This document shows, in pieces, positions 34,548 through 43,527 of a DNA stretch of 64,000 nucleotides; positions within the stretch are counted from its first letter, which is position 1, and every line of letters starts with the position of its first letter. Source of the DNA: CAWFGW01 sp963849955 (GTDB lineage Bacteria; Bacteroidota; Bacteroidia; Cytophagales; JAAEPT01); assembly GCA_963849955.1 (NCBI GenBank), contig CAWKJU010000013.1, forward strand, positions 1 through 64,000, written 5' to 3'. A program made the translations under genes and the position numbers. Under the pieces are notes generated by a model. That model saw only the letters and a program-made list of their open reading frames with translations. It ran no database searches and had not been told where the DNA came from.

Positions 34548-35758
34548 ATATAATATCTCTTATCCAAAGATGATAAAACTCCAGTTTGAATTCCCAATAA
34601 AGTCCTAAGCATTATATTTTGTGTAAGAGGAAATTGATATATCTTTTGTATAACATGGTCCCTGACCAACGAATAATCATAATCACCCTGAAAAATTGGT
34701 GTTATACATTTAGAAACTAACTGACAGTACTTTGCGTGTTTACTTCTTCTTCTTGAATATATCTGTAAAGCCTTCAAAAGTGTTTCCTGATTTTTCAAAC
34801 ACTCACTAAACTCGTATGCATCTAATAAAGCGAGATTAGTGCCTGAACTTAGTTGAGGACTCATTGCATGAGCCACATCCCCCATAAACACAACATTACC
34901 TTCATAATATTTATCAAGTTTCGATTCAAAATAAGGAGAGAAAGTTAATTGTTCAGGCGATTTAATCTTATCAATTATATGACCATATTCCTTAAAGGTA
35001 CTATAAAACTGTTTTTTAAATCGTTTAAAATCAGCATCAGATTTAATTGGGTTTTCTTTTTGATTAACTCCCCAGAAAAAATTCACGATTGATTTTTCAT
35101 TATTAGTCAGTGGGTTCTTACCAATGGGCATAAGTCCTGCTAACACCCCCTTACCATAAAATTGCGTTATTTGCCCTTCTTCAACTTCGCCTTCACTATA
35201 ATTAATTGTAGCCCACATTGCAGAAATGGATTGCTGTTTGCTAACTCTATTTACTTTAAAAGAATTTCTTAATAACGATGCCGCCCCACTAGTCACCAAA
35301 ACTAAATCAAAGCCTGAATACTTTGATTCGTTCGTTATTATTGTAGCTTTTGAAGCTTGTTGTTGTAACGCTTTCACATTTGCTCCATTCACTTGTACTA
35401 CGTTAGGGATTTGCGTTAACGAATCAACCAAAGCATAAAATAACAACCCACGATGAACTCCATAACAAGTTATATTACTATTAAGCTTTCTAAAATCTAA
35501 ATCAACAACTGTTTTTCCTGATGAATTAGACCCAACAAATGAAAAAATAGGGCTTGCATTGTCAAGAATCACCTTCTCCAGCCCCAGTTTTTTGAAAACT
35601 TTATAACCTGAGGGTTGTAACATTATACCAGAACCAATGGGTTGAGGCACTTCTTTTTTTTCGAAAACAGTTATTTCGTGACCTTGTTTGGACAAAAAAT
35701 GGGCAGCTGCCGAACCAGCAATACCACCACCAACAATTCCAATTTTAAGTTGATTCAA
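34544..35758 (-). CDS. FAD-dependent monooxygenase (UbiH/PHBH-like)
   Basis: The protein has 404 residues. It has the N-terminal dinucleotide motif IGIVGGGIAGSAAAHFL (4-20), the second FAD motif GDVAHAMSPQLSSGTNLALL (about 292-311) and an intermediate segment with the group A flavin monooxygenase pattern. Such enzymes hydroxylate aromatic or other small molecules with NAD(P)H and oxygen. The substrate cannot be named; coupling with a TyrA-like gene hints at an aromatic compound. No membrane segment. Six bases separate it from the BFN gene upstream. Confidence 0.85.
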   Translation of the reverse strand: MNQLKIGIVGGGIAGSAAAHFLSKQGHEITVFEKKEVPQPIGSGIMLQPSGYKVFKKLGLEKVILDNASPIFSFVGSNSSGKTVVDLDFRKLNSNITCYGVHRGLLFYALVDSLTQIPNVVQVNGANVKALQQQASKATIITNESKYSGFDLVLVTSGAASLLRNSFKVNRVSKQQSISAMWATINYSEGEVEEGQITQFYGKGVLAGLMPIGKNPLTNNEKSIVNFFWGVNQKENPIKSDADFKRFKKQFYSTFKEYGHIIDKIKSPEQLTFSPYFESKLDKYYEGNVVFMGDVAHAMSPQLSSGTNLALLDAYEFSECLKNQETLLKALQIYSRRRSKHAKYCQLVSKCITPIFQGDYDYSLVRDHVIQKIYQFPLTQNIMLRTLLGIQTGVLSSLDKRYYI

Positions 35759-35764
35759 AGGGAT

Positions 35765-36385
35765 TTATCTTCTGTTTAGTTCATCTCTAATCCGTGCTGC
35801 TAATTCATACTTTTCATCTTGTAAAGCATCTTCAAGCATCACTTCTAGTTGTTGAACAGAAAACTCATCTAAGTTGTTTGATTGTATTTGAGTTTTTGCC
35901 TCCTCTACAGCCTTTTCCATCTCTTCTTCCTCAATCTCCTCGTCTGCTTCACCGAACTCGGCTTTTTCTTCTTCCTCTGTCAACACAATCCCTGCTTCTG
36001 AAAGGATTTTTTCGTTGGTAAAAATGGGTACTTTAAAGCGTAAAGCAATGGCGATGGCATCCGATGGTCGAGAGTCAACTTCTACCGACTTTATTTCATC
36101 AGAACACACTATCCTGGCGTAGAAAATACCTTCCTTCAAATCAGAAATCATTATTTCCTGAATATCGAAATTAAACCCTTTCGCAAATTCTTTAAAAAGG
36201 TCATGAGTAAATGGTCGATGAGGAGTTATTTTCTCTATTTCAATTGCAATAGCTTGAGCCTCCGCCATCCCAATAATTATTGGCAACCGTCTTTTACCAC
36301 CCACTTCACCCAATACTAAAGCAAACGAACCAGTCTGCGACTGGCTCGATGATAATCCCAATATTTCTAATTCAATCTTACTCAA
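35765..36385 (-). CDS. BFN (bifunctional nuclease, DUF151) protein with UVR motif
   Basis: The 206-residue protein has a BFN domain at 1 to about 130 (LPIIIGMAEAQAIAIEIEKI, VDSRPSDAIAIALRF), followed by a highly acidic linker of about 25 residues (EEEEKAEFGEADEEIEEEE) and a C-terminal UvrB/UvrC-type UVR helix pair (LEVMLEDALQDEKYELAARI). BFN proteins were described as nucleases with both RNase and DNase activity, but the role in bacteria is not settled. It lies between etfA and the FAD monooxygenase on the same strand. Confidence 0.88.
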   Translation of the reverse strand: MSKIELEILGLSSSQSQTGSFALVLGEVGGKRRLPIIIGMAEAQAIAIEIEKITPHRPFTHDLFKEFAKGFNFDIQEIMISDLKEGIFYARIVCSDEIKSVEVDSRPSDAIAIALRFKVPIFTNEKILSEAGIVLTEEEEKAEFGEADEEIEEEEMEKAVEEAKTQIQSNNLDEFSVQQLEVMLEDALQDEKYELAARIRDELNRR

Positions 36386-36402
36386 TTGTCTATCGCTATT
36401 TA

Positions 36403-37347
36403 TTAAGCATTTTTCAAAGCTTCGGTTAGTTTCGGAACTACTTCAAATGCATCTCCCACTATGCCATAATCAGCCGCTTTGAAAAAAGGTGCTTCTGGGT
36501 CAGTATTTATAACAACTATGACTTTCGAAGAACTTACCCCTGCAAGGTGTTGAATAGCCCCCGAAATTCCTATTGCAATATACAAATTAGGACTAATTTT
36601 TATACCTGTTTGACCAACATGTTCATGATGAGGTCTCCAATCAACATCAGAAACTGGTTTAGAACACGCTGTTGCTGCACCTAAAACTTTGGCTAAATCT
36701 TCTATCATACCCCAGTTTTCTGGACCTTTCAACCCTCTTCCTGCTGACACAACTAAATCAGCTTCAGGCAATAAGATATCTCCTTCCTGCTTCTTAGTAC
36801 CTGTGATTTTTACTTTGTTATCTCCTTCAGCGACTGTAATAGCAACTGCTTCTACTTCTGCAGAACCACTACCCTCTTCCACATCAAAACTATTTTTCTT
36901 TATTGTCAAGACTTTATTAGCTGTCTTAATAGCTACCGTGCTGAATGCTTTACTGGTATAAATACTCCTTTTTACCTTATCTCCATCAAGTAACCCGATC
37001 ACATTAGTCACGGCTGTGCCATCTAGTTTGATAGCAATGCGGGAAGAAATAGCTTCTCCCAATGATGAGTGAGCCATTAGCACAGTATCAGCGCCCTTAT
37101 CTTTAGCTACTTGGGCAATGGCACTCGCCAGGGGTTGCACCGCATCAGCAGCAACACCTGTTAGTTTGTATACTTTAGCTACACCATATTTTCCAGCTGT
37201 CGTTAGTTCGTCATCACTAATCACGTCACAAGCCAAACCATGGGCCTCTGTACCTAACTTTTTAGCCAATGCACTTGCATAAGTTAATGCCTCGAAAGTT
37301 GATTTTTTGATGGCGTTATTATCGTTTTCTATAAATACTAATATCAT
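36403..37347 (-). CDS. etfA: Electron transfer flavoprotein, alpha subunit
   Basis: The 314-residue protein carries the C-terminal FAD-binding domain with SAGRGLKGPENWGMIEDLA, GQTGIKISPNLYIAIGISGAI and the closing ADYGIVGDAFEVVPKL. With EtfB it passes electrons from acyl-CoA dehydrogenases to the quinone pool. Twenty bases separate it from etfB. No fixC/fixX genes are nearby, so the classical, non-bifurcating type is more likely. Confidence 0.95.
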   Translation of the reverse strand: MILVFIENDNNAIKKSTFEALTYASALAKKLGTEAHGLACDVISDDELTTAGKYGVAKVYKLTGVAADAVQPLASAIAQVAKDKGADTVLMAHSSLGEAISSRIAIKLDGTAVTNVIGLLDGDKVKRSIYTSKAFSTVAIKTANKVLTIKKNSFDVEEGSGSAEVEAVAITVAEGDNKVKITGTKKQEGDILLPEADLVVSAGRGLKGPENWGMIEDLAKVLGAATACSKPVSDVDWRPHHEHVGQTGIKISPNLYIAIGISGAIQHLAGVSSSKVIVVINTDPEAPFFKAADYGIVGDAFEVVPKLTEALKNA

Positions 37348-37367
37348 GATTGTCGTGTTTAAGGTGA

Positions 37368-38105
37368 TTAAATTACTTTAGCTTCGTTTTTTAGCAGATT
37401 AACTAATTCCCCTACATTATCAGGAGAAATCATTTTACAAGCTCCCTTAGCTGGAGGCAATTCAAACGAAACTACTTCACTGCCTTTTGCATTAACTGAT
37501 GGTTCGATCACGTTCAGGGGTTTTGTACGAGCAGACATAATTCCACGCATGTTAGGGATTTTCCATTCAGCAATCGGTTCTTGACAACCTGCTACAAATG
37601 GTGTCTCTACCTCAATGGTTTGTTTACCACCTTCTATTTCCTTCTCCATAATGGCTTTTGTTCCTTGAAGTTCTAGCTTCATAACGGGCGACACAGAAGG
37701 AATACCTAATAGCTCGCCAACCATTCCATGCACAACACCACCATTAAAATCAATGGACTCACGGCCCATTAAAATCATATCATAACTACCTTCTTTGGCT
37801 ACGTTCGCGATTTCTTTCGCAACAAACAAGGAGTCAGTAGGCTCAGCATTGATACGAATTGCATCATCGGCTCCAATTGCCAATGCTTTTCTAATTGTCG
37901 GTTCTGTTTCAGCAGTCCCTACATTTAATGCGGTAATCGTTCCACCACTTTGCTCTTTAAGCTCAACCGCTCGCGCTAAAGCGTAATCGTCATATGGACC
38001 TATTATGTATTGAACGCCAGTTTTATCAAATTGTGTGTTGCCGTCTGTAAAAGCTATTTTTGAAGTTGTATCTGGCACATGAGTTATGCAAACTAATATT
38101 TTCAT
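37368..38105 (-). CDS. etfB: Electron transfer flavoprotein, beta subunit
   Basis: The 245-residue protein binds AMP and forms the heterodimer with EtfA. Marks are MKILVCITHVPDTTSKI, YIIGPYDDYALARAVELKE, the signature LMGRESIDFNGGVVHGM and the late GACKMI segment. It is the first gene of a leftward run that continues to the TyrA-like gene. Confidence 0.95.
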   Translation of the reverse strand: MKILVCITHVPDTTSKIAFTDGNTQFDKTGVQYIIGPYDDYALARAVELKEQSGGTITALNVGTAETEPTIRKALAIGADDAIRINAEPTDSLFVAKEIANVAKEGSYDMILMGRESIDFNGGVVHGMVGELLGIPSVSPVMKLELQGTKAIMEKEIEGGKQTIEVETPFVAGCQEPIAEWKIPNMRGIMSARTKPLNVIEPSVNAKGSEVVSFELPPAKGACKMISPDNVGELVNLLKNEAKVI

Positions 38106-38160
38106 GGTTAGGTTTTAAAGTTTAGAAATCAGAATTTAGAGATTTGAAAGCAGAACTTAA

Positions 38161-38178
38161 AATTGTGAAGTCACAATT
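38161..38178. promoter_or_regulatory. Inverted repeat upstream of etfBA
   Basis: AATTGTGA, AG, TCACAATT: 8-bp arms with a two-base centre, 56 bases before the etfB start in the divergent region with the TPR gene. It is a plausible operator for a dimeric regulator, but the surrounding A-rich repeats (AGAATTTAGAG) make chance possible. Confidence 0.35.
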
Positions 38179-38263
38179 CTTTAAATTTCCTTTTTCATCA
38201 CTTACAATATATACTTAAGAAGGGTGAAAAATGTTATGCAAAACGAGTAAATTTTACCATTAA

Positions 38264-38572
38264 ATGTCAACAGAAAGACTTAAAAGCCTGATTTCCTTTT
38301 TGAAAGAAACTCCAGAAGACCCATTTTTAAAATATTGTCTTGCATTAGAATATGTTAAAAATCAGGATAAGTTAGCTCAGGATTATTTTGAGGACTTACT
38401 AGCCAATCACCCCGACTATTTAGCGACCTATTATTCCGCTGGAAAATATTACGAATCACTGGATGACTTTGACCAAGCAGAGGAACTCTTTGAAAAAGGA
38501 ATTGTCTTAGCCAAGAAACTTGGAGACACCAAAGCTGCAGGAGAGTTACAAACTGCTTTGGATTTACTGTAA
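38264..38572 (+). CDS. Small TPR protein
   Basis: The 102-residue soluble protein is made of about two and a half tetratricopeptide repeats (YLATYYSAGKYYESLDDFDQ, AEELFEKGIVLAKKLGD). No other domain is present. It acts presumably as a protein-interaction adaptor. It lies 14 bases before pbpC and is probably cotranscribed with it. Confidence 0.82.
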   Translation: MSTERLKSLISFLKETPEDPFLKYCLALEYVKNQDKLAQDYFEDLLANHPDYLATYYSAGKYYESLDDFDQAEELFEKGIVLAKKLGDTKAAGELQTALDLL

Positions 38573-38586
38573 GAGCCAACTAGTAA

Positions 38587-40944
38587 ATGAACACATCCCT
38601 TCTATCACGAAAACATACAATTTTACTAGTTGTGATAGCTGTCTGGGCAGTTCATTTTTATTTTTTATTACCTAACAACCTGTTTCAGGTCAGTTATAGT
38701 AAAATTCTTTTTTCAGCAGAAAAGCAAATTCTTTCAGTAAAAATAGCAGACGATGAACAATGGCGACTACCTTTAACTGACTCACTTTCTGACAAATACA
38801 AAACCTGCCTTATTCAATTTGAGGATGAGTCTTTTTACAATCACTTTGGTGTAAACCCCTTAAGTTTATTTCGAGCAACATACCAAAACCTTACAAAAGG
38901 ATATGTTAAAAGTGGTGGTAGTACCATTACCATGCAAGTAATTCGAATGAGTAAAAAAAATCCTCCGCGAACTGTGTGGGAAAAGTTAAAAGAAATTTAC
39001 TTATCTATCCGGTTAGAATTGTCTTTCAATAAGGAAGAAATTCTTAAGCTCTATGCGGGACATGCACCTTTTGGTGGAAACATAGTAGGGATTACTGCTG
39101 CAGGTTGGAAATATTTTGGTCGGCCATTAAACGAACTTTCATGGGCTGAAGCTGCGACACTTGCTGTTTTACCCAATAGTCCATCCCTCATATTCCCTGG
39201 AAAAAACAATCATTTATTAAAAATTAAACGTGACTTCTTATTAGCTAAACTTCATAAAAATAACATTATAGATGCACAAACATTATCACTTTCCAAAGAA
39301 GAACCTCTTCCAACAAGGTTTTTAGATTTTCCCAGAAACGCGCCCCACGCATTAGAGCATTTAGTACAACAACATCCTCAACAAAACATTTTCCAGAGTA
39401 CCCTCAACAAAAAACTACAACTACAATCAAATCAGCTTCTTAACCATTATATCAGTGAGTATGCCCACAATCACATTTACAATGGCGCTATATTAATTAT
39501 AGATAATTATACGAACGAAGTTGTTTCGTACATAGGAAATAGTGAACCATTAAAAGGTAACTTTCACGAAAATTATGTGGACTTAATCCAAGCCCCACGA
39601 AGTACCGGAAGTATTTTAAAACCATTTTTACATGCGTCAGCGTTAGATGAGGGGTTAATAATGAGCCAATCCTTACTACCTGATATCCCTACAATTATTC
39701 AAGGCTTTGCGCCTCAAAACTACACCAAAACCTACGAAGGTGCTGTGAAGGCGAATGTGGCTTTGGCGCGATCACTCAACATTCCTGCGGTGCGTTTATT
39801 GCAACAATATGGTTATCCAAAATTTCATTCAAAATTAAAACAATTGGGAATGACTACTATAAATAACGAAGCTGACCATTATGGTTTAGCTCTTATTTTA
39901 GGCGGTGCCGAAGCTACTTTGTGGGATTTAGTAAAAATGTACTCAGGAATGGCTACTACCTTAAATAAATTTGAAAAAGCACCTTTAAACAAACCTTATT
40001 CGACAAGTTACTTTGATGAACCACTTCTGATCAAAGAAAAGACAACTAGTGCCCCCATTTATACTCAATATCCTATCCTCTCTGCTTCGGCAACTTTTGA
40101 AACATTTGAAGCTTTACTCGAATTAAAACGTCCCACCGAAGAAGGTAGTTGGAAGCTGTTTGAGAACAGTAAAAAAATAGCCTGGAAAACGGGTACCAGC
40201 CATGGTTTTCGTGATGCCTGGGCTGTTGGCGTCACTCCTCATTATACAGTAGGAGTTTGGGTAGGTAATGCCACAGGTGAAGGCCGGCCTGATTTGATTG
40301 GTGTGCAAATGGCAGCACCGATTCTGTTTTCAGTCTACAATTTATTACCAAATGAAGGTTGGTTTTCAGCTCCTAAAAGAGAAATGTATCAACAGCAAAT
40401 TTGTTTAAAAAGTGGCTTAAAAGCTGGATTGGATTGTTTTGAAGTGGACACTGTACTAACTACTAATTCCAGTAAACAAGCTGGTATTTGCCCTTATTGC
40501 AAGAGGGTCTTTTTAAATGAAAAAGGCCTACGGGTTAATTCTTCCTGTTATGATGTAGCTAAGATGCATAAAAAACATTTTTTTGTATTACCACCTGTAG
40601 AGGAATGGTATTATTTACAAAAGTCAGCCAACTATCAAAAGCTCCCTCAATTTGCTTCCGAATGTGAACACCATGAGACAGACTCGCCCATTGGTTTTAT
40701 TTACCCGCATCCAAATGCGAAGCTTTATATTCCACGCCTTTTAGAAGGTGAACGGGGTCAGTTGATTTGCCAGGCCACTCATAAAAATAAACAAATGCAG
40801 TTATATTGGCATTTAGATGAGTTGTATTTGGGCGTAACTTCGGATATTCATCATATGACGATTGATTACAAAAAAGGCAAACATACCATCACCATTCTTG
40901 ATGAAGAAGGCAATAAAAAAAGTATTGCTTTTGAAATACTATAA
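38587..40944 (+). CDS. pbpC: Penicillin-binding protein 1C
   Basis: The 785-residue protein is a bifunctional peptidoglycan synthase. After one membrane segment (about 9-28) comes a GT51 glycosyltransferase domain with EDESFYNHFGVNPLSLFRA (about 79-97) and SGGSTITMQVIR. The transpeptidase domain has the SxxK motif in STGSILKPFLHAS (about 338-350) and KTGTSHGFRDAWAVG. The end (about 690-785) is the BiPBP_C domain typical of PbpC. In many bacteria pbpC is paired with an alpha-2-macroglobulin gene; here that partner is at 7263-12827 in the same window. Confidence 0.94.
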   Translation: MNTSLLSRKHTILLVVIAVWAVHFYFLLPNNLFQVSYSKILFSAEKQILSVKIADDEQWRLPLTDSLSDKYKTCLIQFEDESFYNHFGVNPLSLFRATYQNLTKGYVKSGGSTITMQVIRMSKKNPPRTVWEKLKEIYLSIRLELSFNKEEILKLYAGHAPFGGNIVGITAAGWKYFGRPLNELSWAEAATLAVLPNSPSLIFPGKNNHLLKIKRDFLLAKLHKNNIIDAQTLSLSKEEPLPTRFLDFPRNAPHALEHLVQQHPQQNIFQSTLNKKLQLQSNQLLNHYISEYAHNHIYNGAILIIDNYTNEVVSYIGNSEPLKGNFHENYVDLIQAPRSTGSILKPFLHASALDEGLIMSQSLLPDIPTIIQGFAPQNYTKTYEGAVKANVALARSLNIPAVRLLQQYGYPKFHSKLKQLGMTTINNEADHYGLALILGGAEATLWDLVKMYSGMATTLNKFEKAPLNKPYSTSYFDEPLLIKEKTTSAPIYTQYPILSASATFETFEALLELKRPTEEGSWKLFENSKKIAWKTGTSHGFRDAWAVGVTPHYTVGVWVGNATGEGRPDLIGVQMAAPILFSVYNLLPNEGWFSAPKREMYQQQICLKSGLKAGLDCFEVDTVLTTNSSKQAGICPYCKRVFLNEKGLRVNSSCYDVAKMHKKHFFVLPPVEEWYYLQKSANYQKLPQFASECEHHETDSPIGFIYPHPNAKLYIPRLLEGERGQLICQATHKNKQMQLYWHLDELYLGVTSDIHHMTIDYKKGKHTITILDEEGNKKSIAFEIL

Positions 40945-40961
40945 ACCTCTGAAAATTGAAA

Positions 40962-40994
40962 TAAAAAAACCAGTAGACATTATGGCTACTGGTT
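40962..40994 (-). terminator. Terminator between pbpC and hslU
   Basis: AACCAGTAG (40968-40976) and CTACTGGTT (40986-40994) form a 9-bp stem with a nine-base loop. The A run before it is a T run for the leftward hslU transcript, 27 bases after the hslU stop; it may also stop pbpC transcripts. Confidence 0.8.
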
Positions 40995-41020
40995 CTAACA
41001 TTTTTTCTTCTAATTCTTAC

Positions 41021-42403
41021 TTAAAGAATAAACTCACTCAAATCTCTATTCTTCAACATGTGATTTAATCGTTCTTCTACCATCTCTTTTGTAATAACAA
41101 TTTTGGCATTTGCGCCAATCACATCCGGAACATCAAAAAGAATGTCATTCAATAATTGTGACATCACTGTTTGCAGACGTCTTGCTCCAATGTTTTCAAT
41201 TTCTTCGTTTAAGAAAAATGCTATCTCAGCTAACTTATCTAAAGCATCATCATTGAAAGTCAACTCTACCTTTTCAGTATTCAGCAAAGCCTCATATTGT
41301 TTGGTTAGTGCATGTTTAGGCTGTTTTAAAATTTTGTAGAAGTCTTCCTTTTTAAGGCTGTCTAACTCTACACGGATTGGAAAACGTCCTTGTAATTCTG
41401 GAATTAGATCAGAAGGTTTCGCGACATGAAAAGCACCTGCTGCTATAAATAAGACATGATCCGTTCTCATTGCACCAAATTTTGTGTTTACTACACTACC
41501 TTCTACAATAGGAAGTAAATCGCGTTGTACACCTTGTCTACTGACATCAGCACCACTGCTGTTTGAGCCACTAGAAGCTACTTTATCTATCTCATCAATA
41601 AATATAATCCCAGAATTTTCAGCTCTATGAATAGCTTCTTCTTTTACTTCGTCAAAATCAATCAACTTAGAAGCTTCTTCTTCTAATAGTATTTTACGGG
41701 CCTCGGCAATAGATACTTTACGTTTTTTTGAACGTTTAGGCATCATTCCCGAAATCATTTCTTGAATATTCATCATCGATGCTTCGTCCATTCCAGGGCC
41801 CATTACACCTACCCCAGGGTTAGCCGACTGTTTAACATCGATTTCAATCTTTCGATCTTCTAATTCTCCATTTCTGATTTTCTCTCTAAACCGATCACGA
41901 GTACGCTGGTTTAACTCTTCATCAGACTCAGGCACAGCCTCTCCATCTTCCACTGCTGGAACAGTCATTTTCTGTGAGTTTTTTAAGGGAGGTATCAGGG
42001 CATCTAAAATAATTTCTTCTACCGCTACTTTTGCTTTTTCCTCTACAACTGCTTTTCGCTCTTTTTCAACTAAGTTAACAGACTGCTGCACTAAATCGCG
42101 CACCATGCTTTCGACATCGCGACCAACGTATCCTACTTCAGTAAATTTTGAAGCTTCTACTTTTATAAAAGGAGCTGCTGCTAAGGTAGCTAATCTGCGA
42201 GCTATCTCTGTTTTACCAACCCCTGTAGCTCCAATCATCAAGATATTATTAGGCATAATTTCTTTTTGAATATCCTCAGGAGAGTTCATTCTTCGCCATC
42301 GATTTCGCAAAGCTATCGCCACATTTTTCTTTGCATCTGCCTGACCAATAATATATTTATCTAGCTCTTTTACTATTTCTCGTGGAGTCAAAAATTGCTT
42401 CAT
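41021..42403 (-). CDS. hslU: HslU, ATPase subunit of the HslUV protease
   Basis: The 460-residue AAA+ unfoldase has Walker A GATGVGKT (58-65), the pore loop GYVGRDVE, an I-domain of about 110 residues (from about 110 to 240) and Walker B IIFIDEIDK. The C-terminus LSEFIL is the tail that docks into HslV. The hslV gene is not in the window. It lies four bases after porQ on the same strand, so the two probably share a transcript. Confidence 0.95.
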   Translation of the reverse strand: MKQFLTPREIVKELDKYIIGQADAKKNVAIALRNRWRRMNSPEDIQKEIMPNNILMIGATGVGKTEIARRLATLAAAPFIKVEASKFTEVGYVGRDVESMVRDLVQQSVNLVEKERKAVVEEKAKVAVEEIILDALIPPLKNSQKMTVPAVEDGEAVPESDEELNQRTRDRFREKIRNGELEDRKIEIDVKQSANPGVGVMGPGMDEASMMNIQEMISGMMPKRSKKRKVSIAEARKILLEEEASKLIDFDEVKEEAIHRAENSGIIFIDEIDKVASSGSNSSGADVSRQGVQRDLLPIVEGSVVNTKFGAMRTDHVLFIAAGAFHVAKPSDLIPELQGRFPIRVELDSLKKEDFYKILKQPKHALTKQYEALLNTEKVELTFNDDALDKLAEIAFFLNEEIENIGARRLQTVMSQLLNDILFDVPDVIGANAKIVITKEMVEERLNHMLKNRDLSEFIL

Positions 42404-42407
42404 GTGT

Positions 42408-43460
42408 TTAAATCTCGGTTACTTCTACTTCTTTCTTCTTTAACAACTTACTTGTATCTAATGTTAAGGTGATAACATTAGTTCCAGTTGATATATGATA
42501 ATTTACTTTTGAATAAGAAAACTCTAACCAACCCAGCCGAATCATTCCACCAAACGAAAAACCAGCCAAAGCACGTCTTTCTTCTACCTTCAATTCTTGT
42601 CTGCGCATAAAATTATAGCCTGCTCTTAAATGAAAACCTTCCATCAACATGAATTCACCCCCAAAAACAAAATGCCGCATTAACTTTTGCCCAAAACTTT
42701 TTTGATTCGGCACTTCTTCCCCCTCACTATCAAAAGAAACATCACGGGTTGGATCTAAATATTGAATATCCCATCGATGTAAATTATACGCAGTCATAGA
42801 AAATCGCAAGGGCATATGATCCAACTTATAGCTCCATCCTAATTGAAGATCAAACGGAGTAGTTTTTTGTTGATTTTCAGCATAATTTTTCAACATGAAG
42901 CCTACATTTTTAAACACTAACCCTGCCTGAAATCCATTATCTGGATGTTTAAAGTTTGCCCCAATGTCTGTGGCAATAGCAAATGCAGAATACCCTTGAA
43001 TGTGTGACCCAATTAATTTCAAATTAGCCCCCAGTGAAATATTACCTTGTTGATGTGCTACTCCACCAGTGAGAGCATATTCGTTTGCTGTAAAAGTACC
43101 GATGTCATTACCTGCGTCATCTCTCTCTTGAAAAGTACCGTAGTTAATATACTGTACTCCCAGCCCCATTCCTTTAAAATTACGGAAAGGCATCACATAA
43201 CTAAAATCGCCTTTTTTGATGTCAGCTTGAAAGGGTAAATAGTTCACCGAAACTTTCTGAAATTGCTCTGCATTAATGTTTGCTGGATTAGTTAAAAACA
43301 TGTTTGGATCCCAATCACTGGACGAAACATTTTCGCCCCCCAAAGCAGCAACACGGGCATTGGCGTTGAAGTTTAAAAAATCAAAGGTTGTTCTTCCGCC
43401 TATTTGAGCAACTAAGTCAAATGATAAAAAAATCAGAAGGCCAAGGAATAGCTTTTTCAT
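42408..43460 (-). CDS. porQ: PorQ, T9SS outer-membrane component
   Basis: The 350-residue protein has a signal peptide (about 1-18) and a beta-barrel-like sequence that matches the PorQ family at its start: TTFDFLNFNANARVAALGGEN and MFLTNPAN. In Porphyromonas gingivalis PorQ belongs, with PorU, PorV and PorZ, to the attachment complex that cuts and anchors T9SS cargo at the cell surface. It is cotranscribed with hslU. Confidence 0.88.
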   Translation of the reverse strand: MKKLFLGLLIFLSFDLVAQIGGRTTFDFLNFNANARVAALGGENVSSSDWDPNMFLTNPANINAEQFQKVSVNYLPFQADIKKGDFSYVMPFRNFKGMGLGVQYINYGTFQERDDAGNDIGTFTANEYALTGGVAHQQGNISLGANLKLIGSHIQGYSAFAIATDIGANFKHPDNGFQAGLVFKNVGFMLKNYAENQQKTTPFDLQLGWSYKLDHMPLRFSMTAYNLHRWDIQYLDPTRDVSFDSEGEEVPNQKSFGQKLMRHFVFGGEFMLMEGFHLRAGYNFMRRQELKVEERRALAGFSFGGMIRLGWLEFSYSKVNYHISTGTNVITLTLDTSKLLKKKEVEVTEI

Positions 43461-43527
43461 GTATAGATCAATTAAACGTTTCGATACTTATGTAAGTCAC
43501 AATTACCGAAACGTTAAATATACTTCT

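Noticed and set aside
36403..38105. Electron-bifurcating FixAB system
   Set aside because: There is no fixC, fixX, nitrogenase or bcd partner nearby; the pair looks like ordinary etfBA.
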